Shown here: positions 1-7,929 of the stretch, piece after piece
How positions within the stretch are numbered: the stretch's first letter is position 1
Layout: each line of letters opens with the position of its first letter
NCBI GenBank assembly: GCA_964384625.1
Contig: CAYLNH010000042.1
Location: forward strand, 1-35,052
Source: CAYLNH01 sp964384625
Lineage (GTDB): Bacteria; Verrucomicrobiota; Lentisphaeria; JABSQK01
Direction: 5' to 3'
DNA length: 35,052 bases
The notes under the pieces: model-generated
Told to the model about the DNA's origin: nothing
The model's database searches: none
Seen by the model: only the letters and a program-made list of their open reading frames with translations
Made by a program: the position numbers and the translations under genes

Positions 1-24
1 CACGGCTCATTTGCTTTGCCTGAA

Positions 25-816
25 CCCGGGGTTGAAACCCCGGGCTACATGACCCCGCCCCGCTGGGGCATGGGATCGGACCTCCAGCGGGCCGCCGGGC
101 CACATGACCCTGCCCCGCTGGGGCATGGGATCGGACCTCCAGCGCACCGCCGGGTTACATGACCCNNNNNNNNNNNNNNNNNNNNNNNNNNNNNNNNNNN
201 NNNNNNNNNNNNNNNNNNNNNNNNNNNNNNNNNNNNNNNNNNNNNNNNNNNNNNNNNNNNNNNNNTGCCCCTTTGGGGCATGGGATCGGACCTCCAGCGC
301 GCCGCCGGGCTACATGACCCCGCCGGGGTATGTGACCGGAACTGTCCCGTTCATCATTGTCACCAGTTGGTTGGATTGCCAAGCCCAATTGGTTCGCCCT
401 TTCTCCATCTTATTTACGCTGCCCCTCTGGGGCAGGGTTCGTTTTGGTCAACCCAGACCCGGGGTTGAAACCCCGGGCTACATGACCCTGCCCCTTTGGG
501 GCATGGGATCGGACCTCCAGCGCGCCGCCGGGCTACATGACCCTGCCCCGCTGGGGCATGGGATCGGACCTCGAGCGCGCCGCCGGGCTACATGACCCCG
601 CTGGGGCATGGGATCGGACCTCCAGCGCGCCGCCGGGCTACATGACCCCGCTGGGGCATGGGATCGGACCTTGGGGCATGGGATTGAACCTTCAGCGCGC
701 CGCCGGGCTACATGACCCTGCCCCGTTGGGGCATGGGATCGGACCTCCAGCGCGCCGCCGGGCTACATGACCCTGCCCCGCTGGGGCATGGGATCGAACC
801 TTCAGCGCGCCGGCAT
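25..816. repeat. Tandem 50-55 bp palindromic repeat array (REP-like)
   Basis: No gene is visible in the first 919 bases. A unit of about 55 bp recurs with copies starting near 57, 112, 490, 545, 720 and 775, plus shorter ~50 bp copies near 596 and 646. Each unit has a small palindrome (GCCCC, 3-nt loop, GGGGC), then the conserved text ATGGGATCGGACCTCCAGC and GCCGCCGGGCTACATGACC. A second element, a perfect 9-bp hairpin CCCGGGGTT-GA-AACCCCGGG, occurs at 25-44 and again at 458-477. The tract at 325-455 between arrays is non-repetitive and shows no convincing ORF. Open frames here are created by the repeats and by the N gap. The copies are contiguous with no unique spacers, so this is not a CRISPR array. 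Confidence 0.85.
166..265. other. Assembly gap (100 N)
   Basis: Exactly 100 N inside the 55-bp tandem array. The round length suggests a scaffolding placeholder, so the true number of repeat copies is unknown. Confidence 0.95.
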
Positions 817-828
817 ATGATTGCACCC

Positions 829-912
829 AAGCCCCGGAGGGGCTTTGTCATGTAGCCCAGGGCTTCAGCCCTGGGTATGGCGAACAACATTCCATGCACC
901 CCGGAGGGGTGC
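829..912. terminator. Three stacked hairpins at the 3' end of gatB
   Basis: Three perfect inverted repeats follow one another: 829-845 (AAGCCCC-GGA-GGGGCTT), 856-875 (CCCAGGGCT-TC-AGCCCTGGG) and 896-912 (GCACCCC-GGA-GGGGTGC). The last begins 8 nt beyond the gatB stop codon. They lack a clear U-run, so intrinsic termination is uncertain. They may equally be REP-like elements that stabilise the 3' end of the transcript. Confidence 0.45.
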
Positions 913-919
913 GGTACTC

Positions 920-2356
920 CTATGACAGCGCGTTGCGCAGGGCTTCCCGCGCCATGTTCGGGTCGGCCTTGCCTTTGCTGAAACGCATGACTTGTCCCAC
1001 CAGGAAATTAAGCGCCTTTTCTTTGCCGCTCTTAAACTCATCCACCGCTTGTGGGTTCTGGTCGATCGCCTGTTGGACGAACTCCTGAATTGAGGATGAA
1101 TCCGTAATTGGTTTCAACCCCTTTTCGTCGACGATGACTTCCGGGTCTTTGCCCGTCTGGAACATCTCGACAAAGACCGTTTTGGCAATCTTGCCGGTGA
1201 TGGTCTTGCTGTCGATTAATTTGACCAGCCCCCCCAGTTGCGCCGGCTGGATCTTGCAGTCGGCAATGCCTTGACCGGCATCGGACAGCTCCCGCAGCAA
1301 CTCGCTCATAATCCAGTTCGACACCTTCTTGGCGTCGGCGCCGTCTGCTGTCGCGGCTTCATAGAAGTCGGCAATGCCTTTGTCCGAACAGAGGATCTGG
1401 GCGTCATAGGCCGGCAGGCCATAGTCACTGACGAACCGTTCGCGCCGGGCCATCGGCGTCTCGGGCATCTCCTTGCGGATCTCGTCGAGACGTTCCTGCG
1501 TCAGCTCGATGGGCATCAGATCGGGATCCGGGAAGTAGCGGTAGTCGTGTGCGTCTTCCTTCACGCGGGTGATGTACGTCTCACCTTTTGCGTCATCCCA
1601 ACTGCGGGTCGCCTGGATGAACTCCTCGCCGTCCTCGATGGCGTCGATCTGGCGCTCGATCTCGTATTCCAGAGCGCGGTGTACGGCGCGGGTGCTGTTG
1701 AGGTTCTTTACCTCGGTCTTGAGATTGAACTCCTCCTGTCCTTCCGGCCGCACGGAGATGTTCACGTCGCAGCGCATCTGGCCTTTTTCCATGTCACAGT
1801 CGCTGATGTCGGCATACTGCATGATCTCCTTCAGCGACTGGAGATAGAGATAGGCTTCGTCCGGCGTCTGGATATCCGGATCGGAGACAATTTCCATGAG
1901 CGGAACGCCGGCGCGATTGAAATCAATGCCGCTGTGGCCGGCTTCATGGACGGATTTGGCGACGTCTTCTTCGAGATGGATTCGCGTCAGTTTGATGTCG
2001 CGCGGTTCGACATCGCCGGTCAGCCCTTTGCCTTCGACATGGATGAAGCCGCCGTCGCAGAAGGGCAGGTCGTATTGCGAGATCTGATAGTTCTTCGGCA
2101 TGTCCGGATACCAGTAGGCCTTACGGTCGAATTTGCTGTAGGATGGAATTTCACAGCGGCACATCATGCCGGCCAGAAGTGTCTTGCGAATGGCTTCTGC
2201 GTTGGGCGTCGGCAGCACGCCCGGATAGCCGAGGCAGACCGGGCAGACATTGGTGTTGGGGGCGCTGCCGAACTCATTCGGGCAGGAACAGAACATCTTC
2301 GTCTGCGTCCGCACCTGAACGTGAACTTCGAGGCCGATGGTGACGATGTACTTCAC
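920..2356 (-). CDS. gatB: Asp-tRNA(Asn)/Glu-tRNA(Gln) amidotransferase subunit B
   Basis: GatB is the tRNA-binding and kinase-like subunit of the cytoplasmic GatCAB complex, which converts mischarged Glu-tRNA(Gln) and/or Asp-tRNA(Asn) to the amidated forms. The 478-aa length is standard. The N-terminus carries GLEVHVQ and a zinc-type cluster (C23, C25, C38, C41). The middle has the family signature around FNRAGVPLMEIVSDPD. The C-terminal ~150 residues match the GatB/YqeY helical tail. The start is GTG at 2356, preceded by AAGGAG about 8 nt upstream, and it overlaps the gatA TGA by 4 nt (GTGA), so translation is probably coupled to gatA. This is the last gene of gatC-gatA-gatB and is followed by hairpins. 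Confidence 0.97.
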   Translation of the reverse strand: MKYIVTIGLEVHVQVRTQTKMFCSCPNEFGSAPNTNVCPVCLGYPGVLPTPNAEAIRKTLLAGMMCRCEIPSYSKFDRKAYWYPDMPKNYQISQYDLPFCDGGFIHVEGKGLTGDVEPRDIKLTRIHLEEDVAKSVHEAGHSGIDFNRAGVPLMEIVSDPDIQTPDEAYLYLQSLKEIMQYADISDCDMEKGQMRCDVNISVRPEGQEEFNLKTEVKNLNSTRAVHRALEYEIERQIDAIEDGEEFIQATRSWDDAKGETYITRVKEDAHDYRYFPDPDLMPIELTQERLDEIRKEMPETPMARRERFVSDYGLPAYDAQILCSDKGIADFYEAATADGADAKKVSNWIMSELLRELSDAGQGIADCKIQPAQLGGLVKLIDSKTITGKIAKTVFVEMFQTGKDPEVIVDEKGLKPITDSSSIQEFVQQAIDQNPQAVDEFKSGKEKALNFLVGQVMRFSKGKADPNMAREALRNALS

Positions 2357-3810
2357 GCATCATCTCCTTCCTGCTCAAGCCAATGGGCCGTTTGCAGGAT
2401 CGCGTTCTCATTCAAAGCGTCCCCGATAACCTGGACGCCGATGGGCAGCCCCGCACTGCTGGATCCGACCGGCACGGAGATGCCGCAGTTGCCGGCCAGG
2501 TTGACCGGGATGGTGTAGATGTCGGACAGGTACATCTCCAGAGGATCGCTGATCTCGCCAAGTCGGAAAGCGGGGCCGGGAGCTCCCGGGCTGAGGATGA
2601 CGTCGCACTGTTCAAAGGCCTGTTCGAAGTCGCGGCGCATAAGCGTCCGCACCTTCTGGGCGCGCAGGTAATAGGCGTCGTAGTACCCGGAGGACAGCAC
2701 GTAGGTGCCGAGGATAATACGACGTTTGACTTCCGCGCCGAACCCCTGCTCCCTGGTTTTGTAGTAGATGTCAGCCAAGCTCTCCGCGTCCTGGGCGCGG
2801 GCGCCGTAGCGGACGCCCTCAAAGCGCGACAGGTTACTGCTGGCTTCGGCGGTGGCGATCACATAGTATGATGCCACCCCGTATTTCAGGTTCGGCAAAG
2901 CGACATCGACGATTGTGGCTCCGGCGGCGGCAAGGCGGTCGCGGGTGGCCTCCACCGTCTGCCGTACTTCGTCGTTGAGGCCCTCGACTTCGAAGAACTC
3001 TTGCGGCATGCCGACACGTAGTTTGCTGATCTCGGTGTCTTCCAAGGCAGCTTCGAAGCCGCCGCAGTCTTGCGGCAACGAGGTGCAGTCACGCGGATCA
3101 CTGCCGCCGATGGTGTCCAACAGAATGGCGGCATCGCGGACATCGCCGGTCAGGGGACCGATCTGGTCCAGGGACGAGGCGAAGGCCACCAGACCGTAGC
3201 GCGAGACCCGGCCGTAGGTGGGTTTTAACCCGACCACGCCGCAGAAGTTTGCCGGCTGTCGGATGGACCCGCCCGTGTCGGAGCCGAGCGCCGCGAGAGC
3301 CGAACCGCTGGCTATGGCCGCGGCGGAGCCGCCGCTGGAGCCGCCCGGGACGCAGTCGGTGTCCCATGGATTCCGCGTCAATTGAAAAGCACTGTGCTCC
3401 GTACTCGAGCCCATGGCGAACTCGTCCATATTCATTCGGCCCATGGGAATGAAACCAGCAGCCTTCAGGCGCTCGATGACCGTGGCGTCGAAGGTCGAGG
3501 TGAACGGGTCGAGCAACTTGGAGGCGCAACTGTTGCGCTCACCCGCAACAGCGATGTTGTCTTTGATCGCAATCGGGATGCCCTCGAACCGGCCGGCATC
3601 GCCGCCGGCCCGTTTTTCGTCCGCGGCCCGGGCGGCTTCAAGGACGTCCTGCTCATTCAGAGACAGATAGCTCTGCACCTCGCCGTCGACGTCATTCTTG
3701 CGGCCGATCAATTGTTCGCAAAGGGCTGCGGAAGTGGTTTCGCCGGCGGCCAGTGCGTCGGCTGCGGCATGGATCGTGGCAGGATTCGGACGTCCGGTCA
3801 ACGTACTCAC
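2353..3810 (-). CDS. gatA: Asp-tRNA(Asn)/Glu-tRNA(Gln) amidotransferase subunit A
   Basis: GatA is the glutaminase/amidase subunit of GatCAB and supplies ammonia from glutamine to GatB. The 485 aa match the family length. The amidase-signature triad is visible: K83 (in IPIAIKDN), cis-Ser158 (in GGSSGGS) and the nucleophile S182 (in DTGGSIRQP). The start is GTG at 3810; its G is shared with the TAG stop of gatC (TAGTG), and its 3' end overlaps gatB by 4 nt, so the three genes form a tightly coupled operon. Nothing appears truncated. Confidence 0.97.
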   Translation of the reverse strand: MSTLTGRPNPATIHAAADALAAGETTSAALCEQLIGRKNDVDGEVQSYLSLNEQDVLEAARAADEKRAGGDAGRFEGIPIAIKDNIAVAGERNSCASKLLDPFTSTFDATVIERLKAAGFIPMGRMNMDEFAMGSSTEHSAFQLTRNPWDTDCVPGGSSGGSAAAIASGSALAALGSDTGGSIRQPANFCGVVGLKPTYGRVSRYGLVAFASSLDQIGPLTGDVRDAAILLDTIGGSDPRDCTSLPQDCGGFEAALEDTEISKLRVGMPQEFFEVEGLNDEVRQTVEATRDRLAAAGATIVDVALPNLKYGVASYYVIATAEASSNLSRFEGVRYGARAQDAESLADIYYKTREQGFGAEVKRRIILGTYVLSSGYYDAYYLRAQKVRTLMRRDFEQAFEQCDVILSPGAPGPAFRLGEISDPLEMYLSDIYTIPVNLAGNCGISVPVGSSSAGLPIGVQVIGDALNENAILQTAHWLEQEGDDA

Positions 3811-4127
3811 TACGCACTCCCTCCGCCCTCGCCGAGGACCACCGGAACCTTGATCAGTTCGCCATTGACGGTCGCCGGGGCATTGGCCATGGTCTGGTCA
3901 AGAGGCTGACAATTGCCGGGGGCATCGGCGCGGACAACATTCGCGATGTGTGTTGCGTGCGCCGTCGGTTCGACGTTCTCGACGTCGACTTCCTGCAGCA
4001 TGCGGACATAGCCGACGATCTCGTTGATTTCGCGCGTGAACTCTTCCTTCTCGGCGTCGGTGAGTTCCAGTCGCGCCAGCATGGCAATGTGTTCGACATT
4101 GACGTCGTTGGCTGTCGATTCGGACAT
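3810..4127 (-). CDS. gatC: Asp-tRNA(Asn)/Glu-tRNA(Gln) amidotransferase subunit C
   Basis: GatC is the small helical subunit that wraps around and stabilises GatA in the GatCAB complex. The 105 aa fit the family. The N-terminal helix with the ARLELTDAEKEEF pattern and the central VEPTAHA segment, a conserved GatC landmark, are both present. The start is ATG at 4127; the ribosome-binding site is weak. It is the first gene of gatCAB, and a promoter-like sequence lies about 65 nt upstream (4193-4220). The overlapping ORFs in other frames are shadows. Confidence 0.95.
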   Translation of the reverse strand: MSESTANDVNVEHIAMLARLELTDAEKEEFTREINEIVGYVRMLQEVDVENVEPTAHATHIANVVRADAPGNCQPLDQTMANAPATVNGELIKVPVVLGEGGGSA

Positions 4128-4192
4128 GGATCAAGACCAGTTTGGGTGTGTGTTTCGAGGCGGAAAGCGGGCCTCAGGCAAAGCGAAGACGC

Positions 4193-4220
4193 ACTATAGC
4201 ATGAGGGTAGGGGGAATCAA
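4193..4220 (-). promoter_or_regulatory. Predicted sigma70-type promoter of gatCAB
   Basis: Read on the minus strand: TTGATT (4215-4220), 16-nt spacer, TATAGT (4193-4198). It lies about 65 nt before the gatC start. Found by eye; there is no transcription data. Confidence 0.45.
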
Positions 4221-4273
4221 GATGGCGAGCGCCGACCTCTTCCCGCCCCTCGAGCTCTGGTTCGATCGCTTCT

Positions 4274-4348
4274 TCACGCCACCGTTGTGAAAACATCCTC
4301 ACGTCAACGGCGTGAAAACATCCTCACGCCAACGGTGTGAAAGTATTC
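4274..4348. repeat. Three tandem 25-bp hairpin units
   Basis: Units begin at 4274, 4299 and 4324. Each holds the palindrome CACGCCAACGGCGTG or a close variant, followed by an A-rich linker. The same palindrome in reverse orientation makes up the 39-bp array on the far side of the transposase gene (5281-5425). The 4128-4738 interval contains no gene: it holds the gatC leader and promoter, these units, the N gap and two copies of a longer REP-like unit. Confidence 0.8.
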
Positions 4349-4374
4349 AGCCTGGGGTTGGCCGTCAGGCCTAC

Positions 4375-4474
4375 NNNNNNNNNNNNNNNNNNNNNNNNNN
4401 NNNNNNNNNNNNNNNNNNNNNNNNNNNNNNNNNNNNNNNNNNNNNNNNNNNNNNNNNNNNNNNNNNNNNNNNNN
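4375..4474. other. Assembly gap (100 N)
   Basis: Exactly 100 N. The flanks read CAGGCCTAC before and TCGGGTTGG after. In the intact copy at 4561-4661 these two strings are separated by only 8 bases (CCCAGGTA), so the real gap may be 8 bp, or 8 bp plus whole repeat units. Confidence 0.95.
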
Positions 4475-4560
4475 TCGGGTTGGTTTGCCGCAACTCTGAA
4501 GGAGTTGCAGTAGGCATGGCTTGCCAACCTTGCCAACGCCGAACGGTGTGAAATGCCGTA

Positions 4561-4661
4561 TCCTCACGCCAACGGTGTGAAAGTATTCAGCCTGGGGTTG
4601 GCCGTCAGGCCTACCCCAGGTATCGGGTTGGTTTGCCGCAACTCTGAAGGAGTTGCAGTAG
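4561..4661 (+). repeat. Left arm of REP-like inverted repeat
   Basis: It contains three nested or adjacent palindromes, including CCTGGGGTTGGCC with GGCCTACCCCAGG, and GCAACTC with GAGTTGC. It is the direct counterpart, in opposite orientation, of 5204-5303. A partial second copy interrupted by the N gap starts at 4321. Confidence 0.8.
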
Positions 4662-4738
4662 GCATGGCTTGCCAACCCCGAACGGCATGCCATGGTGTTG
4701 TCGGCTCTGGGTGAAGGAAGAATCAGAAGGAGGATGCG

Positions 4739-5200
4739 ATGCTGCAATCACTGTCAAAGCTGCTCATTCATGTGGTCTTCTCAACCAAGGATCGTGAGGG
4801 CTTGGTCAAGACCGAAGGCATAAAGGAAAGACTGTATGCCTATTGGGGTGGGATCTGCCGCCAAAAGCAATCTCCGCTGCTTGCGGCCGGCGGCATGGCC
4901 GATCACGTCCATCTGGTTGTCGACCTTCGTCGCACACAAGATGTGGCGGACCTTGTCAAGGAGATCAAACGCACCTCATCCCTTTGGCTGCCTGAGCAGT
5001 TTGGCGAGCTTCTGCCACACGGATTCGAATGGCAGCGGGGCTATGGTGCGTTTACAATTGGGCAATCGCAACTCGATCACGTCAAACGCTACATCGATCA
5101 GCAGCCGGAGCACCATCGGAAGGCGGATTTCAAGGACGAGTTCAGGCAATTGTGCCAGAAATACAATGTTGAGTACGACGAGCGCTATTGCTGGGATTGA
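4739..5200 (+). CDS. Y1 (HUH) transposase, IS200/RAYT family
   Basis: This is a 153-aa single-strand DNA transposase of the Y1 HUH class. The N-terminus has the family pattern HVVFSTKDR. The metal-binding HUH motif is H56-V57-H58 (in ADHVHLVVDL), and the catalytic tyrosine is most likely Y118 in RYIDQQPEHH. The start ATG at 4739 is preceded by a strong AGAAGGAGG about 6 nt upstream, and the frame is complete, so the enzyme could be active. Its flanks are inverted REP-like arms, which favours a domesticated REP-associated transposase over a plain IS200 copy. No TnpB-like gene accompanies it. Length and motifs fit either subclass. Confidence 0.9.
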   Translation: MLQSLSKLLIHVVFSTKDREGLVKTEGIKERLYAYWGGICRQKQSPLLAAGGMADHVHLVVDLRRTQDVADLVKEIKRTSSLWLPEQFGELLPHGFEWQRGYGAFTIGQSQLDHVKRYIDQQPEHHRKADFKDEFRQLCQKYNVEYDERYCWD

Positions 5201-5203
5201 GTG

Positions 5204-5303
5204 TACTGCAACTCCTTCAGAGTTGCCGATGGATTCTCAGCCACCTGGGGTAGGCCTGGCGGCCAACCCCAGGCTGAACACTGTCACGCCGTTGGCGTGA
5301 GGA
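5204..5303 (-). repeat. Right arm of REP-like inverted repeat
   Basis: This is the reverse complement of 4561-4661 with scattered mismatches. It starts just 4 nt after the transposase stop codon with the GCAACTC/GAGTTGC hairpin and ends with the CACGCCGTTGGCGTG palindrome. Confidence 0.8.
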
Positions 5304-5425
5304 CGCGTTGAATCCCCAACTGTCACGCTGTTGTCGTGAGGATGCGTTGAATCGCCAACTGTCACGCCGTTGGCGTGAGGACGCGTTGAATCCCCAACTG
5401 TCACGTTGGCGGCGTGCGGGCACGA
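5281..5425. repeat. 39-bp tandem hairpin array
   Basis: Units start at 5281, 5320, 5359 and 5398 (period 39). Each holds CTGTCACGCCGTTGGCGTGA, or a variant, followed by GGACGCGTTGAATCCCCAA. The fourth copy is truncated and diverged. The palindrome is the reverse complement of the one at 4274-4348. The array ends about 45 nt before the stop codon of the convergently placed AlgI-like gene. Confidence 0.85.
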
Positions 5426-5470
5426 GTATCAACGCTGAAGTGGGTAGCCACGGCTTGATGGGCAACTTCG

Positions 5471-6904
5471 TCAAAACTGGAAATAGATGAAATCCAGCCG
5501 CTTGAAGACGCCGAAGAAGACGATGTTGTAGATCATGAACAGATAGACCAGGAAACGGATCCACCGTTTTTCCCAGAGGGCCATGATGCGGGCGGGGCGG
5601 AAGCGAAAGACAAGGTCCACGCCGAGCAGGATGGTCAACTGCATGAACAACGCCAGCAGGTTGACGTGCGGCAGGCCGAGGCGGGCGACGGTGTCATACC
5701 GAATCGGACCGAGACGGAAGAAATGGGTCAGGACATGCCACGCGTCTCCGAAGCTCTTCGACACGAAGAATACCCAGGATATCAGGACAACCGTGGTGGT
5801 GACGGCCCATCGGATAAGTGCGATGACGCACGATCCCGGCTTCTGCTTTTCGCGGCCCCCGAACACCAGGTGCTCGACCAAAAGCCAGATTCCGTGGAGG
5901 GCACCCCACGCGACGAAGGTCCAGGCGGCGCCGTGCCACAGGCCGCTGAGGACGAAGACGATCATGATGTTCACACACCAGCGTCCGCCATTGGTGCGAT
6001 TGCCGCCCAGAGGGATGTAGACATAGTCGCGGAACCAATTTGACAGCGAGATGTGCCAGCGTCGCCAGAACTCGGCGAGGGATGTCGAAAAATACGGCTG
6101 CCGGAAGTTCGTCGTCAGATTGTAACCCAGCATTCGGGCGACGCCGATGGCGACGTCGGAGTAGCCGGAGAAGTCGCAGTAGATCTGGAACGCGAACAGC
6201 AGGGTTGCCAGCGACAGAACCGTGCCGTTGAAGTTTTCGACATTGCCCTCGTAGACCGATTTGACCACCGGCGAAACGAGGTCGGCGATGCACATCTTCT
6301 TGAACGTCCCCCAGAGCACGAGCTGCAGACCGCTGCGGATGCGGTCGAAATCAAACCGTGTTTCCTGCCGCAACTGCGGCAGGAGGTCCCTGGAGCGCTC
6401 GATCGGACCGGCAACCAGCTGTGGGAAAAAACTGACATAGAGCGCGTAGCGGAAGATATTTCGCTCCACCCGGGTGCCGTCGCGATAGACATCGAACACA
6501 TAGCTCAGCGCCTGAAACGTATAGAACGAAATCCCCACCGGGAGCAACAGATGGGCCAGCGGCAGGTTGATGTCCGCGCCCAGAATACCGCTGATGCCGA
6601 CGACCGAAGAGATGAAGAAATCCAGATACTTGAATGTAGCGAGCAGCCCCAGATTGGCGCCGATGCAAAGCGCCGCCATGGTTCGTCGTTTCCACGCAGA
6701 TCTTTCGTTGCTGACGAGAAACGCCGTCAGATAGCAGGTGCCCGTGGTCGTCATGATCAAGACAATGAAGACTGGTTTCCAGGCCATGTAGAAGATGTAG
6801 CTGCTGACCAGCAGCAGGACCCAGCGATAGCGGTGCGGCAAGGCGAAGAAAGCCGTGAAGACCACCATGAAGAAGAGCAGGAACTCAAACGAGTTGAACA
6901 GCAT
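5471..6904 (-). CDS. MBOAT family O-acyltransferase, AlgI-like
   Basis: This is a 477-aa multi-spanning inner-membrane protein of the MBOAT family, AlgI/PatA-like branch. AlgI passes acyl (acetyl) groups across the membrane for O-acetylation of an exported polysaccharide. Visible landmarks are PQLVAGPIER (161-170), YCDFSGYSD (242-250), FWRRWHISLS (279-288) and the presumed catalytic His324 in SGLWHGAAW. Length matches AlgI (~480-520). The start ATG at 6904 shares one base with the TAA of the upstream SGNH gene (TAATG), so the two are translationally coupled. The substrate polysaccharide cannot be read from the sequence; no alginate or other glycan synthesis genes are nearby. Confidence 0.93.
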   Translation of the reverse strand: MLFNSFEFLLFFMVVFTAFFALPHRYRWVLLLVSSYIFYMAWKPVFIVLIMTTTGTCYLTAFLVSNERSAWKRRTMAALCIGANLGLLATFKYLDFFISSVVGISGILGADINLPLAHLLLPVGISFYTFQALSYVFDVYRDGTRVERNIFRYALYVSFFPQLVAGPIERSRDLLPQLRQETRFDFDRIRSGLQLVLWGTFKKMCIADLVSPVVKSVYEGNVENFNGTVLSLATLLFAFQIYCDFSGYSDVAIGVARMLGYNLTTNFRQPYFSTSLAEFWRRWHISLSNWFRDYVYIPLGGNRTNGGRWCVNIMIVFVLSGLWHGAAWTFVAWGALHGIWLLVEHLVFGGREKQKPGSCVIALIRWAVTTTVVLISWVFFVSKSFGDAWHVLTHFFRLGPIRYDTVARLGLPHVNLLALFMQLTILLGVDLVFRFRPARIMALWEKRWIRFLVYLFMIYNIVFFGVFKRLDFIYFQF

Positions 6905-7929
6905 TACGGTTTGGCCTTCGTCTTCTTCTGGTTGTGTTCATCAAGGAATGTCCGGAACAAGTCGGACAGTCTTCCGGTATACAGTTCGGCGCCTTCACGA
7001 TTGACATGCACGGGGTCAGAGAAGCAGCGGTTCGGCAAGCGGAAGTAATCAGGACCAACAGCGTGGAAATGTTCATAGGGCTTTAGTGCCGCAAGCGTCT
7101 GCGGGTTGCTCGCGGGCGGTTCGGCGTGGTGGTGTTCGCGGAAGTACGAGGGCACGAGGATGAACTGGATGTCGTGTTGCTTCGCCAGGTTTCTCAGCTC
7201 CTGAAACGCCAATGCGTCGGTCTCGATTCTGCGGTGACGCACTTCATCGGGCCTGTCGGTTTGAAACGTGCGATCGTCCGGCAACCGATGGTCTTTGAAC
7301 CGGCTCTGGCCTTCGATGAAGTAGTAGCCGCGGTCGGCCAGCATCTGCTCGGCGGTCTGTTTCTTGGCGGCGTAGTAGTCGGCGATGCCATCCTTGCGGC
7401 TGAGTACCAGGAAGATCGCCAGATCCCGCGGCAGCGAACGGAACGGGAAGAGGGTGTTGACGATGCGGTGATCTTCCTTCAGCTGTTGCCGCCAGGATTT
7501 CGGGTTTATGCGTGGCGGCCAGGGAAGCTGAAGGAGAACGTGGGTGGGGACGTCGCCGCGGCTGATCATGCCGCGGAGCTCCTTCATATACTGTTCTTGC
7601 CCGGGCAGTCCCAGGTTGTAGGACTGGCACTGCGGTCCCACCTGCCTGTCAAACTGCTCCGGAATAAAGCCGGCCAGCGTAATGCTGTTGCCGACCATGA
7701 CCACGTTCAACTTGGCGTCTCCACGTGTGAAGATGCGGCCCTTGGACAGCTCCCGCATCTTGGTCTCGTAGATGACCTCGGAGCCGGGCTTCAGGTAAGG
7801 GAAACGCCGCCAGAAGGCATAGAACCCCACCCAGATCACCGCAACTGCGGCACCCAGCTGGAACAGGCGCCGCAGAAACTTCAGGACCTCCTGCCGCGCC
7901 TCATTCTTTTCCTCTGTTGTCGCGCTCAA
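6904..7929 (-). CDS. Membrane-anchored SGNH-hydrolase-like protein (AlgJ/AlgX-type partner)
   Basis: The protein has 341 aa with one N-terminal membrane segment (~23-40), then a periplasmic SGNH-like domain. The block-I motif is GNS with candidate nucleophile S82 (VVMVGNSITLAGF), and the C-terminal catalytic pair is D305/H308 (SDPVHVNREG). Proteins of this type act with AlgI-like MBOAT enzymes to transfer acetyl groups onto extracellular polysaccharides. The overlap with the AlgI-like gene (TAATG) supports that partnership. The start is uncertain: the first usable codon, TTG at 7929, directly follows the TAG of the upstream gene in the same frame, with no clear ribosome-binding site. No ATG occurs before the membrane segment. 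Confidence 0.82.
   Translation of the reverse strand: MSATTEEKNEARQEVLKFLRRLFQLGAAVAVIWVGFYAFWRRFPYLKPGSEVIYETKMRELSKGRIFTRGDAKLNVVMVGNSITLAGFIPEQFDRQVGPQCQSYNLGLPGQEQYMKELRGMISRGDVPTHVLLQLPWPPRINPKSWRQQLKEDHRIVNTLFPFRSLPRDLAIFLVLSRKDGIADYYAAKKQTAEQMLADRGYYFIEGQSRFKDHRLPDDRTFQTDRPDEVRHRRIETDALAFQELRNLAKQHDIQFILVPSYFREHHHAEPPASNPQTLAALKPYEHFHAVGPDYFRLPNRCFSDPVHVNREGAELYTGRLSDLFRTFLDEHNQKKTKAKP

Larger units (their letters stand above)
4561..5303 (+). mobile_element. REPtron-like element: RAYT/IS200-type transposase between inverted repeat arms
   Basis: A transposase gene (4739-5200) sits between two ~100-bp arms that are reverse complements with scattered mismatches: left 4561-4661, right 5204-5303. 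Each arm contains, from outside in, the CACGCCAACGG(C/T)GTG palindrome, a CCTGGGGTTGGCC...GGCCTACCCCAGG hairpin and a GCAACTC-TGAAG-GAGTTGC hairpin. IS200/IS605 elements lack terminal inverted repeats, whereas REP-associated transposases (RAYTs) are typically flanked by REP sequences in inverse orientation. That is the reason for this call. Extra partial copies lie at 4321-4560. Confidence 0.65.

Noticed and set aside
45..770. Short ORFs within the repeat array, including those crossing the N gap
   Set aside because: They repeat with the array period and translate to Gly/Arg/Pro-rich strings; they are products of the repeats.
25..816. CRISPR array
   Set aside because: The units are contiguous near-identical tandem copies without unique spacers, and no cas genes are present.
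1238..2518. 426-codon plus-strand ORF opposite gatB
   Set aside because: It lies antisense to a certain gatB/gatA pair. Long antisense frames are normal in GC-rich DNA, and it shows no recognisable domain.
4304..4747. 147-codon minus-strand ORF across the repeats and N gap before the transposase
   Set aside because: It spans unknown bases and duplicated repeat text, and it has no domain.
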